Source of the DNA: Mixta calida
GTDB taxonomy: Bacteria; Pseudomonadota; Gammaproteobacteria; Enterobacterales; Enterobacteriaceae
NCBI RefSeq assembly: GCF_002953215.1
Contig: NZ_CP026378.1
Location: 1,160,540-1,224,539, forward strand
Direction: 5' to 3'
DNA: 64,000 bases
Shown here: piece by piece, positions 37,062 to 48,257 of the stretch
Numbering within the stretch: the stretch's first letter is position 1
Layout of the letters: every line of letters starts with the position of its first letter
The notes under the pieces: generated by a model
Seen by the model: the letters and a program-made list of their open reading frames with translations, nothing else
What the model was told of the DNA's origin: nothing
Database searches by the model: none
Program-made: the position numbers and the translations under genes

Positions 37062-37643
37062 CTAAAGCTGCTGCTCAGCGGCGCGCGTCATCAGACGCGG
37101 ATAGAACTGCCAGAACAGGGTTTCGAGCGCGGCGTAGTTGTCATGGAAATCGAGCCAGGAGTCGGCGAGCGCCGCCAGGCGCGGACGTCGCGCCGCCATG
37201 CCGCGCAGCACCTGTTGCAGATAATCGGCGTCGGCGTAGCGCTCCATCCAGCGTTCGCGCCACAGATAGCTATTAAGCCGCTGGAAGCCTTCGGGCGACT
37301 GCGACAGCATCGGTTCGATCTGCGCGCGCGCCTGCGCAAGGAACTGCGGCAGCGGCTGCGAGGGAGTTATTCGATCCCAGTGGCGCGACAGGAAATGATC
37401 CCAGACGACGTCCAGCGTAATCGGCGCGACGCGCCGCGTGACGTCGCGAAACAGACGCTTGGCGCTCAGCACCTCCGGCAGCGAGTCGGTCAGGGCGTCC
37501 AGTCGGCGGTGCAGGGCGATGCCGGCGGCGATATCCGCAGGCCAGTGCGGAAGCGGATCGCCGCGCACATAATCTGCCATCAGATTGCCTGGCAGTGAGC
37601 TGTCGGCCAGCGAGGCCAGATGAAGATGCGCAAGAAAGTTCAT
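37062..37643 (-). CDS. acpH: Acyl carrier protein phosphodiesterase
   Basis: A 193-aa HD-like hydrolase, exactly the length of E. coli AcpH, started at the ATG ending at 37643 ([11 protein letters not shown]). Metal-binding residues lie in [11 protein letters not shown], the [17 protein letters not shown] stretch and the [11 protein letters not shown] region. It removes the 4'-phosphopantetheine arm from holo-ACP. It is divergent from queA with about 100 bases between. The longer frame to 37748 has no ribosome site. Confidence 0.95.
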   Translation of the reverse strand: MNFLAHLHLASLADSSLPGNLMADYVRGDPLPHWPADIAAGIALHRRLDALTDSLPEVLSAKRLFRDVTRRVAPITLDVVWDHFLSRHWDRITPSQPLPQFLAQARAQIEPMLSQSPEGFQRLNSYLWRERWMERYADADYLQQVLRGMAARRPRLAALADSWLDFHDNYAALETLFWQFYPRLMTRAAEQQL

Positions 37644-37746
37644 CCAGGCAGTATACGCTAACAGAATGGTTACCGGGTAACAGTTCAGAATTTGTCGCTT
37701 TTCCGCTAGACTATGCCGCCTGTTTGTTATCCGTAAGACATTTAGC

Positions 37747-38816
37747 ATGCGCGTTGCCGATTTTTCTTTTGAATTACCTGAGTCGTTGATTGCCCACTAT
37801 CCGCAGCCCCAGCGTAGCGGATGTCGGCTGCTGTCGCTGAATGGCCCGATGGCGCCTTAAGCCACGGCGTGTTCACCGATGTGCTTGATAAGCTGAATCC
37901 CGGCGATTTGCTGGTATTTAACAACACCCGCGTTATTCCGGCCCGTGTTTACGGGCGCAAAGCCAGCGGCGGCAAGATCGAGATGCTGGTGGAGCGCATG
38001 CTGGATGACAAGCGCGTGCTGGCGCACGTGCGCGCCTCGAAAGCGCCGAAGCCGGGCGCGGCGCTGCTGTTCGGCGATGATGAAAGCGTACGCGCCACGA
38101 TGGTGGCGCGGCATGACGCGCTGTTTGAAATCGTCTTTGACGATGAACGTAGCGTACTCGATATTCTGAACGCCATCGGCCATATGCCGCTGCCGCCCTA
38201 TATCGATCGTCCTGACGAAGAGGCGGATCGCGAGCTCTATCAGACGGTCTACAGCCAGAAGCCGGGCGCGGTCGCCGCGCCCACCGCCGGTCTGCACTTC
38301 GACGAGCCGCTGCTGGCGGCGCTGCGTGAAAAAGGGATCGAGATGGCGTTTGTTACGCTGCACGTCGGCGCCGGCACGTTCCAGCCGGTGCGCGTCGACA
38401 GCATCGAAGATCACATCATGCACTCCGAATACGCGGAAGTGCCGCAGGAAGTGGTGGATGCGGTGCTGGCCTGTAAAGCGCGCGGCAATCGCGTGGTGGC
38501 CGTCGGCACGACCTCGGTGCGTTCGCTGGAAAGCGCGGCGCAGGCGGCGCAGGACGCCCTGATCGCGCCATTCTTCGACGATACCCAGATTTTTATCTAT
38601 CCCGGCTATCACTATCAGGTGATCGATGCGCTGATCACCAATTTCCATCTGCCGGAATCGACGCTGATCATGCTGGTGTCCGCCTTCGCTGGCTATCGCC
38701 ATACCATGAACGCCTATCGCGAGGCGGTGGCGCAGCAGTATCGCTTTTTCAGCTACGGCGATGCGATGTTCATTACCCGTAATCCTCAGGCACCGAATGA
38801 AAAAGTCGGCGTCTGA
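37747..38816 (+). pseudogene. queA: queA, S-adenosylmethionine:tRNA ribosyltransferase-isomerase, frameshifted near its 5' end
   Basis: The true start is the ATG at 37747, encoding [19 protein letters not shown] and then [12 protein letters not shown], as in E. coli QueA. In the given sequence this frame stops at 37858-37860. The remainder ([15 protein letters not shown] onwards) is in another frame, open to 38816. Restoring one G in the CCCGATGG at about 37845-37852 (to give GPDGALSHG) yields 356 aa, the exact E. coli length. The rest is intact, including [14 protein letters not shown] and GHMPLPPYI. The enzyme makes epoxyqueuosine in tRNA. It is first in the queA-tgt-yajC-secDF cluster. Confidence 0.92.
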
Positions 38817-38820
38817 TTAG

Positions 38821-40011
<1,191 letters not shown>

Positions 40012-40035
40012 TAATTAAACAATGAGGGAAAGTTG

Positions 40036-40368
40036 ATGAGTTTTTTCATTTCTGACGCAGTGGCAGCAGCTGGCGCACCGTCTCAGGGGAGCCCGTACTC
40101 TCTGGTGATTATGCTGGTAGTTTTTGGCCTGATTTTCTATTTCATGATCCTGCGTCCGCAGCAGAAGCGTGCGAAAGAGCATAAAAAGCTGATGGATTCC
40201 ATCTCCAAAGGCGATGAGGTGTTGACCACCGGCGGTCTGGTAGGTCGCGTGACGAAAGTGGCGGACACCGGCTATATCGCTATTGCCCTGAACGATAACA
40301 ATGAAGTGGTTATCAAACGTGATTTCGTGGCTGCCGTCCTGCCGAAAGGTACGATGAAGGCGCTGTAA
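40036..40368 (+). CDS. yajC: Preprotein translocase accessory subunit YajC
   Basis: A 110-aa inner-membrane protein with one helix (VIMLVVFGLIFYFMILRP, about 22-39) and a cytoplasmic domain with GDEVLTTGGLVGRVTKV. Length equals E. coli YajC. It associates with SecDF-YidC and AcrB. I use the ATG at 40036, with GAGGGAAAG eight bases upstream; the TTG one codon earlier is not needed. Confidence 0.96.
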   Translation: MSFFISDAVAAAGAPSQGSPYSLVIMLVVFGLIFYFMILRPQQKRAKEHKKLMDSISKGDEVLTTGGLVGRVTKVADTGYIAIALNDNNEVVIKRDFVAAVLPKGTMKAL

Positions 40369-40395
40369 TTATTTGTTTTCCCTAAGGGAACTGCC

Positions 40396-42243
40396 GTGTT
40401 AAACCGTTATCCTTTGTGGAAATACATTATGCTGATCGTGGTGCTTGCCGTCGGTCTGCTGTATGCACTTCCTAACCTGTATGGAGAGGATCCGGCCGTT
40501 CAGATCACTGGCGCGCGCGGAAGCGCCGCCAGTGAGCAAACGCTGGACCAGATCCAAAATGTATTAAAACAAGAGCATATCCAGAGCAAATCCATTGCGC
40601 TGGAGCAGGGCGCCATTCTGGCGCGTTTCGCCAATACGGATGTACAGCTGCGCGCCCGTGAAGCGCTGATGAAGACGCTGGGCGAAGATTATGTCGTGGC
40701 GCTTAACCTCGCCCCGGCCACGCCTAAGTGGCTGGAAATGCTGGCGGCGCAGCCGATGAAGCTCGGCCTTGACCTGCGCGGCGGCGTTCACTTCCTGATG
40801 GAAGTCGATATGGACACCGCGCTCGGCAAGCTGCAGGAGCAGAATACCGACAGCCTGCGCAGCGACCTGCGCGATAAAGGCATTCCTTACACCAACGTGC
40901 GCAAGATTGATAACTACGGCGTGGAGATCCTGTTCCGCGACGCCGCCGCGCGCGACAACGCCGTCAGCTACCTGACGACCCGTCATCGCGACCTGGTGAT
41001 CAACAGCCGCGGCGATAACGCGCTGCGCGCCGTCATGAGCGATGAGCGTCTGCGTGAAGCGCGCGAATATGCAGTTCAGCAGAACATCAACATCCTGCGT
41101 AACCGCGTCAACCAGCTGGGCGTCGCCGAGCCGCTGGTGCAGCGTCAGGGTTCCGACCGCATCGTGGTTGAACTGCCGGGCATTCAAGACACCGCGCGCG
41201 CGAAAGAGATTTTGGGCGCGACCGCGACGCTGGAATTCCGTCTGGTAAATACCATCGTTGACGCTAACGCCGCCGCCAAAGGCCGCGTGCCGGGCGATTC
41301 TGAAGTGAAGCAGACGCGCGAAGGGCAGCCGGTCGTGCTGTACAAACGCGTGATCCTGACCGGTGACCATATCACCGACTCCACCTCCAGCACTGACGAA
41401 TACAATCAGCCGCAGGTTAACATCTCGCTCGACAGCGCGGGCGGCAACATGATGTCGACCTTCACCAAAGACAACATCGGCAAGCCGATGGCGACGCTGT
41501 TTGTCGAATATAAAGACAGCGGCAAAAAAGACGCCAACGGCCGTGCGATTCTGGTGAAACAGGAAGAAGTGATCAACGTGGCGAACATTCAGTCGCGTCT
41601 GGGCAACAGCTTCCGCATCACCGGCATCAATAACCCGAATGAAGCGCGCCAGCTTTCTCTGCTGCTGCGCGCCGGCGCGCTGATTGCGCCGATTCAGATT
41701 GTTGAAGAACGCACCATCGGTCCGACCATGGGTCAGCAGAACATTACGCAGGGGCTGGAAGCGTGCCTGTGGGGGCTGATCGCCTCCATCGTCTTTATGG
41801 TGGTTTACTATAAAAAGTTCGGCGTTATCGCCACCACCGCGCTGGTCGCCAACCTGGTCCTGATTGTCGGCATTATGTCGCTGCTGCCTGGCGCCACCCT
41901 GACGATGCCCGGCATCGCGGGAATTGTGCTGACACTGGCGGTCGCCGTCGATGCGAACGTGTTAATAAACGAGCGTATTAAAGAGGAGCTGAAGAATGGG
42001 CGCACCGTTCAGCAGGCGATTCATGAAGGCTATAAAGGCGCGTTCTCCAGTATCATTGACGCCAACGTCACCACGCTGATTACCGCCATTATTCTTTATG
42101 CGGTCGGCACCGGCTCCATTAAGGGCTTCGCCATCACCACCGCGATTGGCGTGGGCACCTCGATGTTCACGGCGATTGTCGGTACGCGTGCCATTGTTAA
42201 CCTGTTGTATGGCGGCAAACGCATCAACAAGCTGTCTATCTGA
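40396..42243 (+). CDS. secD: Protein translocase subunit SecD
   Basis: A 615-aa RND-fold membrane protein starting with GTG, same N-terminus ([10 protein letters not shown]) and length as in E. coli. The first helix is followed by a large periplasmic domain with [16 protein letters not shown]. Five more helices start at about residue 450, with [20 protein letters not shown]-type sequence (the proton-path aspartate in VAVDANVLI). SecD with SecF uses the proton gradient to pull translocated proteins through SecYEG. Confidence 0.98.
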   Translation: MLNRYPLWKYIMLIVVLAVGLLYALPNLYGEDPAVQITGARGSAASEQTLDQIQNVLKQEHIQSKSIALEQGAILARFANTDVQLRAREALMKTLGEDYVVALNLAPATPKWLEMLAAQPMKLGLDLRGGVHFLMEVDMDTALGKLQEQNTDSLRSDLRDKGIPYTNVRKIDNYGVEILFRDAAARDNAVSYLTTRHRDLVINSRGDNALRAVMSDERLREAREYAVQQNINILRNRVNQLGVAEPLVQRQGSDRIVVELPGIQDTARAKEILGATATLEFRLVNTIVDANAAAKGRVPGDSEVKQTREGQPVVLYKRVILTGDHITDSTSSTDEYNQPQVNISLDSAGGNMMSTFTKDNIGKPMATLFVEYKDSGKKDANGRAILVKQEEVINVANIQSRLGNSFRITGINNPNEARQLSLLLRAGALIAPIQIVEERTIGPTMGQQNITQGLEACLWGLIASIVFMVVYYKKFGVIATTALVANLVLIVGIMSLLPGATLTMPGIAGIVLTLAVAVDANVLINERIKEELKNGRTVQQAIHEGYKGAFSSIIDANVTTLITAIILYAVGTGSIKGFAITTAIGVGTSMFTAIVGTRAIVNLLYGGKRINKLSI

Positions 42244-42253
42244 GGAGTAGGTT

Positions 42254-43222
42254 GTGGCACAGCAATATAGTGTTGAACAATTAAACTATGGCCGTAAAGT
42301 CCATGACTTTATGCGCTGGGATACGCTGGCCTTTACCCTTTCGGGGCTGCTGCTGATCGCGTCGGTGATCATCATGGGCGTGCGCGGCTTCAACTGGGGG
42401 CTCGACTTCACCGGCGGCACCGTGATTGAGATTACGCTGGAGCAGCCGGCCGACCTCGATACGCTGCGCGGTTCGCTGGAAAAATCGGGCTTCGTCGAAC
42501 CGCAGGTGCAGAACTTCGGCAGCAGTCGCGACGTGATGGTGCGTCTGTCGCCGAACGCCGGTAACGCGGGTCAGGAGCTGGGCAACAAGGTCGTCTCGGT
42601 AATTAACCAGGCGGCGGGTCAGAACGCCACCGTGAAGCGCATTGAGTTCGTCGGCCCCAGCGTCGGCAGCGATCTGGCGCAGGCGGGCGGCATGGCGCTG
42701 CTGGTGGCGCTGATCTCTATCCTGATTTACGTCGGCTTCCGTTTCGAGTGGCGTCTGGCGCTCGGCGCGGTACTGGCGCTGGCGCACGACGTGATCATCA
42801 CGCTCGGCATCCTGTCGCTGTTTCATATCGAGATCGACTTAACCATCATCGCCTCGTTGATGTCGGTTATCGGCTACTCGCTGAACGACAGTATTGTGGT
42901 CTCCGACCGTATCCGCGAAAACTTCCGTAAGATCCGTCGCGGCACGCCGTATGAGATCGTCAACGTCTCGCTGACGCAGACGCTGAGTCGTACCATCATG
43001 ACCTCGGCGACGACGCTGGTGGTGGTGCTGATGCTCTTCATCTTTGGCGGCGCGCTGCTGGAAGGCTTCTCACTGACCATGCTGATCGGCGTTTCCATTG
43101 GTACTGTCTCTTCAATCTACGTAGCTTCGGCGCTGGCGCTGAAACTGGGTATGAAGCGAGAGCATATGCTGCAGCAGAAAGTGGAAAAAGAGGGTGCCGA
43201 TCAGCCTTCGATTCTGCCGTAA
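42254..43222 (+). CDS. secF: Protein translocase subunit SecF
   Basis: A 322-aa partner of SecD, starting with GTG 10 bases after the secD stop. The periplasmic domain begins [15 protein letters not shown]; the six helices include [21 protein letters not shown], with the conserved aspartate of the proton path. It forms a heterodimer with SecD. A strong terminator follows. Confidence 0.98.
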   Translation: MAQQYSVEQLNYGRKVHDFMRWDTLAFTLSGLLLIASVIIMGVRGFNWGLDFTGGTVIEITLEQPADLDTLRGSLEKSGFVEPQVQNFGSSRDVMVRLSPNAGNAGQELGNKVVSVINQAAGQNATVKRIEFVGPSVGSDLAQAGGMALLVALISILIYVGFRFEWRLALGAVLALAHDVIITLGILSLFHIEIDLTIIASLMSVIGYSLNDSIVVSDRIRENFRKIRRGTPYEIVNVSLTQTLSRTIMTSATTLVVVLMLFIFGGALLEGFSLTMLIGVSIGTVSSIYVASALALKLGMKREHMLQQKVEKEGADQPSILP

Positions 43223-43240
43223 TCTCTACTCAGCCGTAAT

Positions 43241-43267
43241 AAAAAGGCCGCGCAAGCGGCCTTTTTT
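43241..43267 (+). terminator. Rho-independent terminator of secF operon
   Basis: A5-GGCCGC/GCGGCC-T6 with a GCAA tetraloop, 18 bases after secF. Confidence 0.93.
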
Positions 43268-43297
43268 ATTGCGCCAGAGGCAAGGCATCGCCTCAGA

Positions 43298-43897
43298 TTA
43301 CGGCTGCGCAGAAGAAGCCGCCCCGTTTTGTTTGACAGCGGGCGCGCTGTTCGGCGCGGGCGTCAGCGGCTCGATGTCATGCACCCGCACGTAACCCAGC
43401 TGTTCCGGCGGCAGCCCGCTCAGGCGCAGCGGTACTGGCTGCTCGCTTTTCGGCAGCAGGGCATTGCGCACTTCAATGGTTTGCGACAGCGCGCCAGTGC
43501 TGAGCGGTTTGCCGGTGGCGGCGTCCAGCTCGCCCCATTCCACCTGCATCCGCAGGTTCTGCAGCGGCCTGTCGCCGGCGGCGCGCAGCGTAAGCAGGGC
43601 GCGCGTGCCGCTGGCTTCCGGCTCGATGCGCGTCAGCGACAGCATCAGCGGACCGGCGAGGCTTTGCAGCTCGACGCGGGTGCTGGCGGCAGGCAACAGC
43701 CAGGCGCCCTGGGTTGAGTGGCTGTTAAGCTGGTTTTGCAGCTCCAGCGCGCTGGCCTGACGCGTAAGCTGCGAGACCTGTTGGTTCAGCTGGCCAACTT
43801 CGCTATGCAGCGCCTGTGTGCTGGCGGACGGCGGCGCGGCGCAGCCGTTCAGCAGCGCGGCGCTCAGCAACGGCAGCAGGAAAAGCCCTTTTCTCAT
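43298..43897 (-). CDS. yajI: DUF3251 lipoprotein YajI
   Basis: A 199-aa lipoprotein with lipobox LNGC (C19). A short coiled coil (SEVGQLNQQVSQLTRQASAL) leads into the DUF3251 domain with ELQSLAGPLMLSLTRIEPEASG and the closing LSGLPPEQLGYVRVHDIEPL, all matching E. coli YajI. Its function is unknown. The intervening yajD and tsx of E. coli are missing. It is convergent with secF and divergent from nrdR. Confidence 0.9.
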   Translation of the reverse strand: MRKGLFLLPLLSAALLNGCAAPPSASTQALHSEVGQLNQQVSQLTRQASALELQNQLNSHSTQGAWLLPAASTRVELQSLAGPLMLSLTRIEPEASGTRALLTLRAAGDRPLQNLRMQVEWGELDAATGKPLSTGALSQTIEVRNALLPKSEQPVPLRLSGLPPEQLGYVRVHDIEPLTPAPNSAPAVKQNGAASSAQP

Positions 43898-44079
43898 CTT
43901 CGTTCTCCTTTTAATGCGTTTACTCCCATAAGCTTAGGCGAAAGCGCGCAGGAGGGCGAAAAGGGCGGCAGGACGTGTCCGGACGCGCAGAAAAATGCGC
44001 TGACCACCCGCCGAGGCTTTGGTTGTCAGGGGCTTCAGGGTACACTAAGGTTTAATTTCGTGAAGAATCAGGATACGTC

Positions 44080-44529
44080 ATGCATTGCCCATTCTGTTCC
44101 GCTGTGGATACCAAAGTGATTGATTCCCGTCTGGTCGGCGAAGGCACTTCAGTACGCCGTCGTCGTCAGTGCCTGGACTGTCATGAACGTTTTACCACCT
44201 TTGAAGTGGCGGAACTGGTAATGCCGCGCGTGATCAAAAGCAACGATGTTCGCGAACCCTTCAATGAAGATAAGCTGCGCAGCGGCATGGTGAAGGCGCT
44301 GGAGAAGCGTCCCGTGAGTTCAGACGCGGTTGAAAACGCCATCAGCCATATCAAAACGCAGCTGCGCGCCACCGGCGAGCGCGAAATCCCCAGTAAAATG
44401 ATCGGCAACCTGGTGATGGACGAGTTGAAAAAGCTCGATAAGGTCGCCTATATACGCTTCGCCTCCGTTTACCGCAGCTTTGAAGATATTCGCGAATTCG
44501 GCGAAGAGATCGCCCGTTTACAGGATTAA
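44080..44529 (+). CDS. nrdR: Transcriptional repressor NrdR
   Basis: A 149-aa repressor of ribonucleotide reductase genes. The zinc ribbon is C3-x2-C6 and C31-x2-C34 (MHCPFC and QCLDCHERF), followed by an ATP-cone domain (about 49-139) that senses ATP/dATP. Length and sequence match E. coli NrdR. It begins the nrdR-ribD-ribE-nusB cluster; ribD starts three bases after its stop. Confidence 0.97.
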   Translation: MHCPFCSAVDTKVIDSRLVGEGTSVRRRRQCLDCHERFTTFEVAELVMPRVIKSNDVREPFNEDKLRSGMVKALEKRPVSSDAVENAISHIKTQLRATGEREIPSKMIGNLVMDELKKLDKVAYIRFASVYRSFEDIREFGEEIARLQD

Positions 44530-44532
44530 GCC

Positions 44533-45639
44533 ATGCGTGATGAAGAGTTTATGGCGCGCGCGCTGGAGCTTGCGCGGCGCGGTCGTTTTACGACGACGCC
44601 TAATCCCAACGTCGGCTGCGTGATCGTGCGCGACGGCGTTATCGTCGGCGAAGGGTGGCATCAGCGCGCCGGCGAACCGCACGCTGAGGTGCATGCGCTG
44701 CGCATGGCGGGCGACCGCGCGCGGGGCGCCACCGCCTACGTGACGCTGGAGCCATGCAGCCATCATGGACGCACGCCGCCCTGCTGCGACGCGCTGATCG
44801 CTGCCGGGATAAGCCGCGTGGTGGCGGCGATGCAGGACCCGAATCCTGAAGTGGCCGGCCGCGGTCTTTATCGCCTGCAACAGGCGGGCATCAACGTCAG
44901 CCACGGCATGATGATGGCGGAAGCGGAAGCGCTGAACCGCGGCTTTTTGAAACGGATGCGCACCGGCTTTCCCTTCGTGCAGCTAAAATTAGGCGCGTCG
45001 CTGGATGGCCGTACGGCGATGGCCAGCGGCGAGAGCCAGTGGATAACTTCGCCGCAGGCGCGACGTGACGTGCAGCGCCTGCGCGCGCAGAGTTCGGCGA
45101 TCCTCAGCAGCAGCGCGACCGTGCTGGCGGACGACCCGGCGCTGACGGTGCGCTGGGACGAGCTGGGCGAACGGATTCAGGCGGACTATCCGCAGGAGAA
45201 TTTACGCCAGCCGGTGCGGGTGGTGATCGACAGCCAGAACCGCGTGACGCCGCAGCATCGGTTGCTGCATCAGCCGGGCGAGACCTGGCTGGCGCGCCTT
45301 GAGGCCGATGAGAGCCAGCCGTGGCCGCCGACGGCGCGACAGCTGCGCGTGCCGGCGCGCGACGGCCGCGTTGATCTGGTGTCGCTGATGATGCTGCTGG
45401 GCAAGCAGCAGATTAACCACGTGTGGGTAGAGGCGGGCGCGCAGCTGGCGGGCGCACTGCTGACAGCAGGCGTGGTGGACGAGCTGATCGTTTATCTGGC
45501 GCCGAAATTATTGGGCGACGGCGCGCGCGGCCTGTGCGCGTTGCCGGGCCTGGCGCGTTTACAGGATGCGCCAGCCTTTCGCTTTAGCGAGGCAGTGCAG
45601 GTGGGTCCCGATCTGCGCCTGACGCTCCGACCGGTTTAG
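44533..45639 (+). CDS. ribD: Bifunctional riboflavin deaminase/reductase RibD
   Basis: A 368-aa enzyme for the second and third steps of riboflavin synthesis. The deaminase domain (about 1-145) has the zinc motifs HAEVHAL (about 49-55) and EPCSHHGRTPPCCDAL (about 74-89). The reductase domain (about 150-365) has LKLGASLDGRTAMASGESQW and the late WVEAGAQLAGALL. It is translationally close to nrdR and followed by ribE. Confidence 0.97.
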   Translation: MRDEEFMARALELARRGRFTTTPNPNVGCVIVRDGVIVGEGWHQRAGEPHAEVHALRMAGDRARGATAYVTLEPCSHHGRTPPCCDALIAAGISRVVAAMQDPNPEVAGRGLYRLQQAGINVSHGMMMAEAEALNRGFLKRMRTGFPFVQLKLGASLDGRTAMASGESQWITSPQARRDVQRLRAQSSAILSSSATVLADDPALTVRWDELGERIQADYPQENLRQPVRVVIDSQNRVTPQHRLLHQPGETWLARLEADESQPWPPTARQLRVPARDGRVDLVSLMMLLGKQQINHVWVEAGAQLAGALLTAGVVDELIVYLAPKLLGDGARGLCALPGLARLQDAPAFRFSEAVQVGPDLRLTLRPV

Positions 45640-45728
45640 CGCCCTGCGGAAAAGCGGAAGCAGAGTGCGAAAGAGTATGATAGAATTCGCCCCCCTGCGG
45701 GGCCAATCAGAACCCTGAAAGGAAAACT

Positions 45729-46199
45729 ATGAAAATTATCGAAGCTGCTGTTGCCACGCCAGAGGCGAAAGTCGCCATCATTATCGCGCGTTTCAACAAC
45801 TTCATTAATGAGAGCCTGCTGGATGGCGCGATCGACGCACTGAAACGCATCGGTCAGGTGAAAGATGAAAATATCACCGTTATCTGGGTGCCGGGCGCCT
45901 ATGAATTACCGATGACGGCGCGCGCCGTCGCCAATGCCGGCAAGCACGACGCGGTTATTGCCTTAGGCACCGTGATCCGTGGCGGCACCGCGCACTTCGA
46001 ATATGTTGCCGGCGAAGCCAGCTCTGGCCTTGCCAGCGTCGCGATGAACAGCGACATTCCGGTCGCCTTCGGCGTCCTGACCACGGAAAATATCGAGCAG
46101 GCGATTGAACGCGCCGGCACGAAAGCGGGCAACAAAGGTGCGGAAGCCGCACTGACCGCGCTCGAAATGATTAACGTATTGAAAGCCATTAAAGCCTGA
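45729..46199 (+). CDS. ribE: 6,7-dimethyl-8-ribityllumazine synthase
   Basis: A 156-aa enzyme (also called RibH) that joins the ribityl-pyrimidine with dihydroxybutanone phosphate, the penultimate step of riboflavin synthesis. It has the substrate loop [26 protein letters not shown], and [17 protein letters not shown] with the catalytic histidine near 89. It forms 60-mer shells in enterobacteria. A -10-like TATGATAGAAT lies in the 90 bases after ribD. Confidence 0.97.
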   Translation: MKIIEAAVATPEAKVAIIIARFNNFINESLLDGAIDALKRIGQVKDENITVIWVPGAYELPMTARAVANAGKHDAVIALGTVIRGGTAHFEYVAGEASSGLASVAMNSDIPVAFGVLTTENIEQAIERAGTKAGNKGAEAALTALEMINVLKAIKA

Positions 46200-46218
46200 T
46201 TTTTGTAAGGGGATTTTT

Positions 46219-46638
46219 GTGAAACCTGCTGCTCGTCGCCGCGCCCGTGAGTGTGCTGTCCAGGCGCTTTATTCCTGGCAGTTGTCCCATAATGACATTG
46301 CTGATATTGAATATCAGTTTCTCGCGGAACAGGATGTCAAAGACGTTGATATCAACTATTTCCGCGAGCTACTGGCTGGCGTTGCGACCAACAGCGCATA
46401 CCTTGACGGTCTGATGAAGCCTTACCTGTCGCGCCAGCTGGAAGAGCTGGGACAGGTGGAAAAAGCTATCCTGCGCGTTTCTCTGTATGAACTGAGCAAG
46501 CGTAGCGATGTGCCCTATAAAGTGGCCATCAACGAAGGTATTGAGCTGGCAAAAGTATTTGGCGCTGAAGACAGCCATAAGTTTGTTAACGGCGTGCTGG
46601 ACAAAGCCGCTCCGCAAATCCGCCCCAACAAGAAATAA
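46219..46638 (+). CDS. nusB: Transcription antitermination factor NusB
   Basis: A 139-aa all-helical protein starting with GTG, identical in length to E. coli NusB, beginning [20 protein letters not shown] and ending [20 protein letters not shown]. With S10 (NusE) it binds boxA in rRNA leader transcripts and in lambda antitermination. It is 19 bases downstream of ribE. Confidence 0.98.
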   Translation: MKPAARRRARECAVQALYSWQLSHNDIADIEYQFLAEQDVKDVDINYFRELLAGVATNSAYLDGLMKPYLSRQLEELGQVEKAILRVSLYELSKRSDVPYKVAINEGIELAKVFGAEDSHKFVNGVLDKAAPQIRPNKK

Positions 46639-46645
46639 TCTATCG

Positions 46646-46670
46646 AGGCCGGAGAATATCCGGCCTTTTT
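46646..46670 (+). terminator. Rho-independent terminator between nusB and thiL
   Basis: AGGCCGG/CCGGCCT stem with a seven-base loop and T5, eight bases after nusB. It separates the riboflavin-nusB unit from thiL. Confidence 0.88.
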
Positions 46671-46695
46671 CATTCAGGTTTAGCGGAAATTCATT

Positions 46696-47673
46696 ATGTC
46701 ATGTGGCGAATTTGAACTGATCGCGCGTTATTTTAATCGCGTGACAAGCTCACGTCGCGATGTGGAAAAGGGTATCGGCGACGACTGCGCATTATTAAAC
46801 GTGCCGGAAAAGCAGACCCTGGCCATCAGTACCGATACGCTGGTGGAAGGTATCCACTTCCTGCGCGACATTCATCCTGCCGATCTCGGTTATAAAGCGC
46901 TGGCGGTCAACCTGAGCGATCTGGCTGCTATGGGCGCCGATCCCGCCTGGCTGACGCTGGCGCTAACTTTGCCGGACGTGGACGAGACGTGGCTGAAAGC
47001 CTTCAGCGACAGCCTGTTTGAACTGCTGGATTATTACGATATGCAGCTGATCGGCGGCGACACCACGCGTGGGCCGCGCAGCCTGACGCTGGGCATTCAC
47101 GGCCTGGTGCCTGCGGGCAGGGCGCTGCGACGCAGCGGCGCGCGGCCGGGCGACTGGATCTACGTTACCGGCACGCTGGGCGACAGCGCGGCGGGCCTGG
47201 CGCTGTTGCAGCATCGCATGCGCATTACCGATCCGGCGGCGCACGAGGCGCTGATTAAACGCCATCTGCGTCCCATGCCGCGTATTTTGCAGGGCCAGGC
47301 GCTGCGCAACCTCGCCAGCGCGGCCATCGACATCTCCGACGGGCTGGTATCCGATTTAGGCCACATCCTTAAAGCCAGCGAGTGCGGCGCCCGCGTTAAC
47401 CTTGACGCGCTGCCGCTCTCCACCGTGCTGCGCGATCATTTTGACAGCGAGCAGGCGCTGCGCTGGGCGTTAAGCGGCGGCGAAGATTACGAGCTCTGCT
47501 TTACCGTGCCGGAGATTAACCGCGGCGCGCTGGATGTGGCGTTGGGGCATCTTGGCGTGCCCTATACCTGCATCGGCCAACTGGGGCCAGAGTCGGAAGG
47601 GTTGGTGCTGTTACAGGACGGGAAGCCGACGACACTCAATCTGAAAGGATTTGATCACTTTGACGCGCGATAA
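46696..47673 (+). CDS. thiL: Thiamine-phosphate kinase
   Basis: A 325-aa AIR-synthase-like kinase that makes thiamin diphosphate. Metal and ATP sites are GIGDDCALL (about 27-35), [11 protein letters not shown] (about 47-57), [14 protein letters not shown] (about 73-86) and GGDTTRG (about 119-125). The C-terminal half has [12 protein letters not shown]. Its end overlaps the start of pgpA by about 23 bases, as in E. coli. Confidence 0.97.
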   Translation: MSCGEFELIARYFNRVTSSRRDVEKGIGDDCALLNVPEKQTLAISTDTLVEGIHFLRDIHPADLGYKALAVNLSDLAAMGADPAWLTLALTLPDVDETWLKAFSDSLFELLDYYDMQLIGGDTTRGPRSLTLGIHGLVPAGRALRRSGARPGDWIYVTGTLGDSAAGLALLQHRMRITDPAAHEALIKRHLRPMPRILQGQALRNLASAAIDISDGLVSDLGHILKASECGARVNLDALPLSTVLRDHFDSEQALRWALSGGEDYELCFTVPEINRGALDVALGHLGVPYTCIGQLGPESEGLVLLQDGKPTTLNLKGFDHFDAR

Positions 47674-48160
47674 AGATTTGGCGAAAAGCCGCCTGCGCCT
47701 GAGCAACCCGTGGCATCTACTGGCGACCGGCTTCGGCAGCGGCTTAAGCCCTTATGTGCCGGGCACCATGGGATCGCTGGCAGCAATTCCGTTCTGGTGG
47801 CTGATGGCCTTTCTGCCGCCGGATATCTATTCTCTGCTGGTGATGTTCGGCATCTGTATCGGCGTCTATCTTTGCCATCGCACGGCGAAAGATATGGGCG
47901 TTCACGATCACGGCAGCATCGTCTGGGATGAGTTTATCGGTATGTGGATCACGCTGATGGCGATTCCGGCAATGACCTGGCAATGGGTGCTGGCCGGTTT
48001 CGTGATTTTCCGCATACTGGATATGTGGAAACCCTGGCCGATCCGCTGGTTCGATCGCAACGTGCATGGCGGCATGGGAATTATGGTGGATGATATTATC
48101 GCCGGCATTCTTTCCGCCGTGCTGCTGTGGTGGATGGGTCTGCACTGGCCGCTATTTTGA
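47651..48160 (+). CDS. pgpA: Phosphatidylglycerophosphatase A
   Basis: A 169-aa membrane phosphatase that dephosphorylates phosphatidylglycerol phosphate. The N-terminus has the catalytic region [21 protein letters not shown], then [14 protein letters not shown] and the closing [22 protein letters not shown] take the TTG at 47651 because the alignment with E. coli PgpA (MTILPRHKD) starts there. A TTG at 47660 has better spacing from the AAAGGA at 47644-47649, so the start is uncertain. It overlaps thiL. Confidence 0.93.
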   Translation: MITLTRDKDLAKSRLRLSNPWHLLATGFGSGLSPYVPGTMGSLAAIPFWWLMAFLPPDIYSLLVMFGICIGVYLCHRTAKDMGVHDHGSIVWDEFIGMWITLMAIPAMTWQWVLAGFVIFRILDMWKPWPIRWFDRNVHGGMGIMVDDIIAGILSAVLLWWMGLHWPLF

Positions 48161-48257
48161 TGAAGGTATGCGGCGAATCCTGCTCGTCGCATACCCGTTA
48201 CTGACATCCTGCCTGGATGCTTCTGATAATCTGTTCCCGCTATTTACTCTTCTGTTT

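Noticed and set aside
45640-45728. FMN riboswitch before ribE, and TPP riboswitch before thiI or thiL
   Set aside because: The gaps are too short or lack the conserved RFN and THI box sequences.
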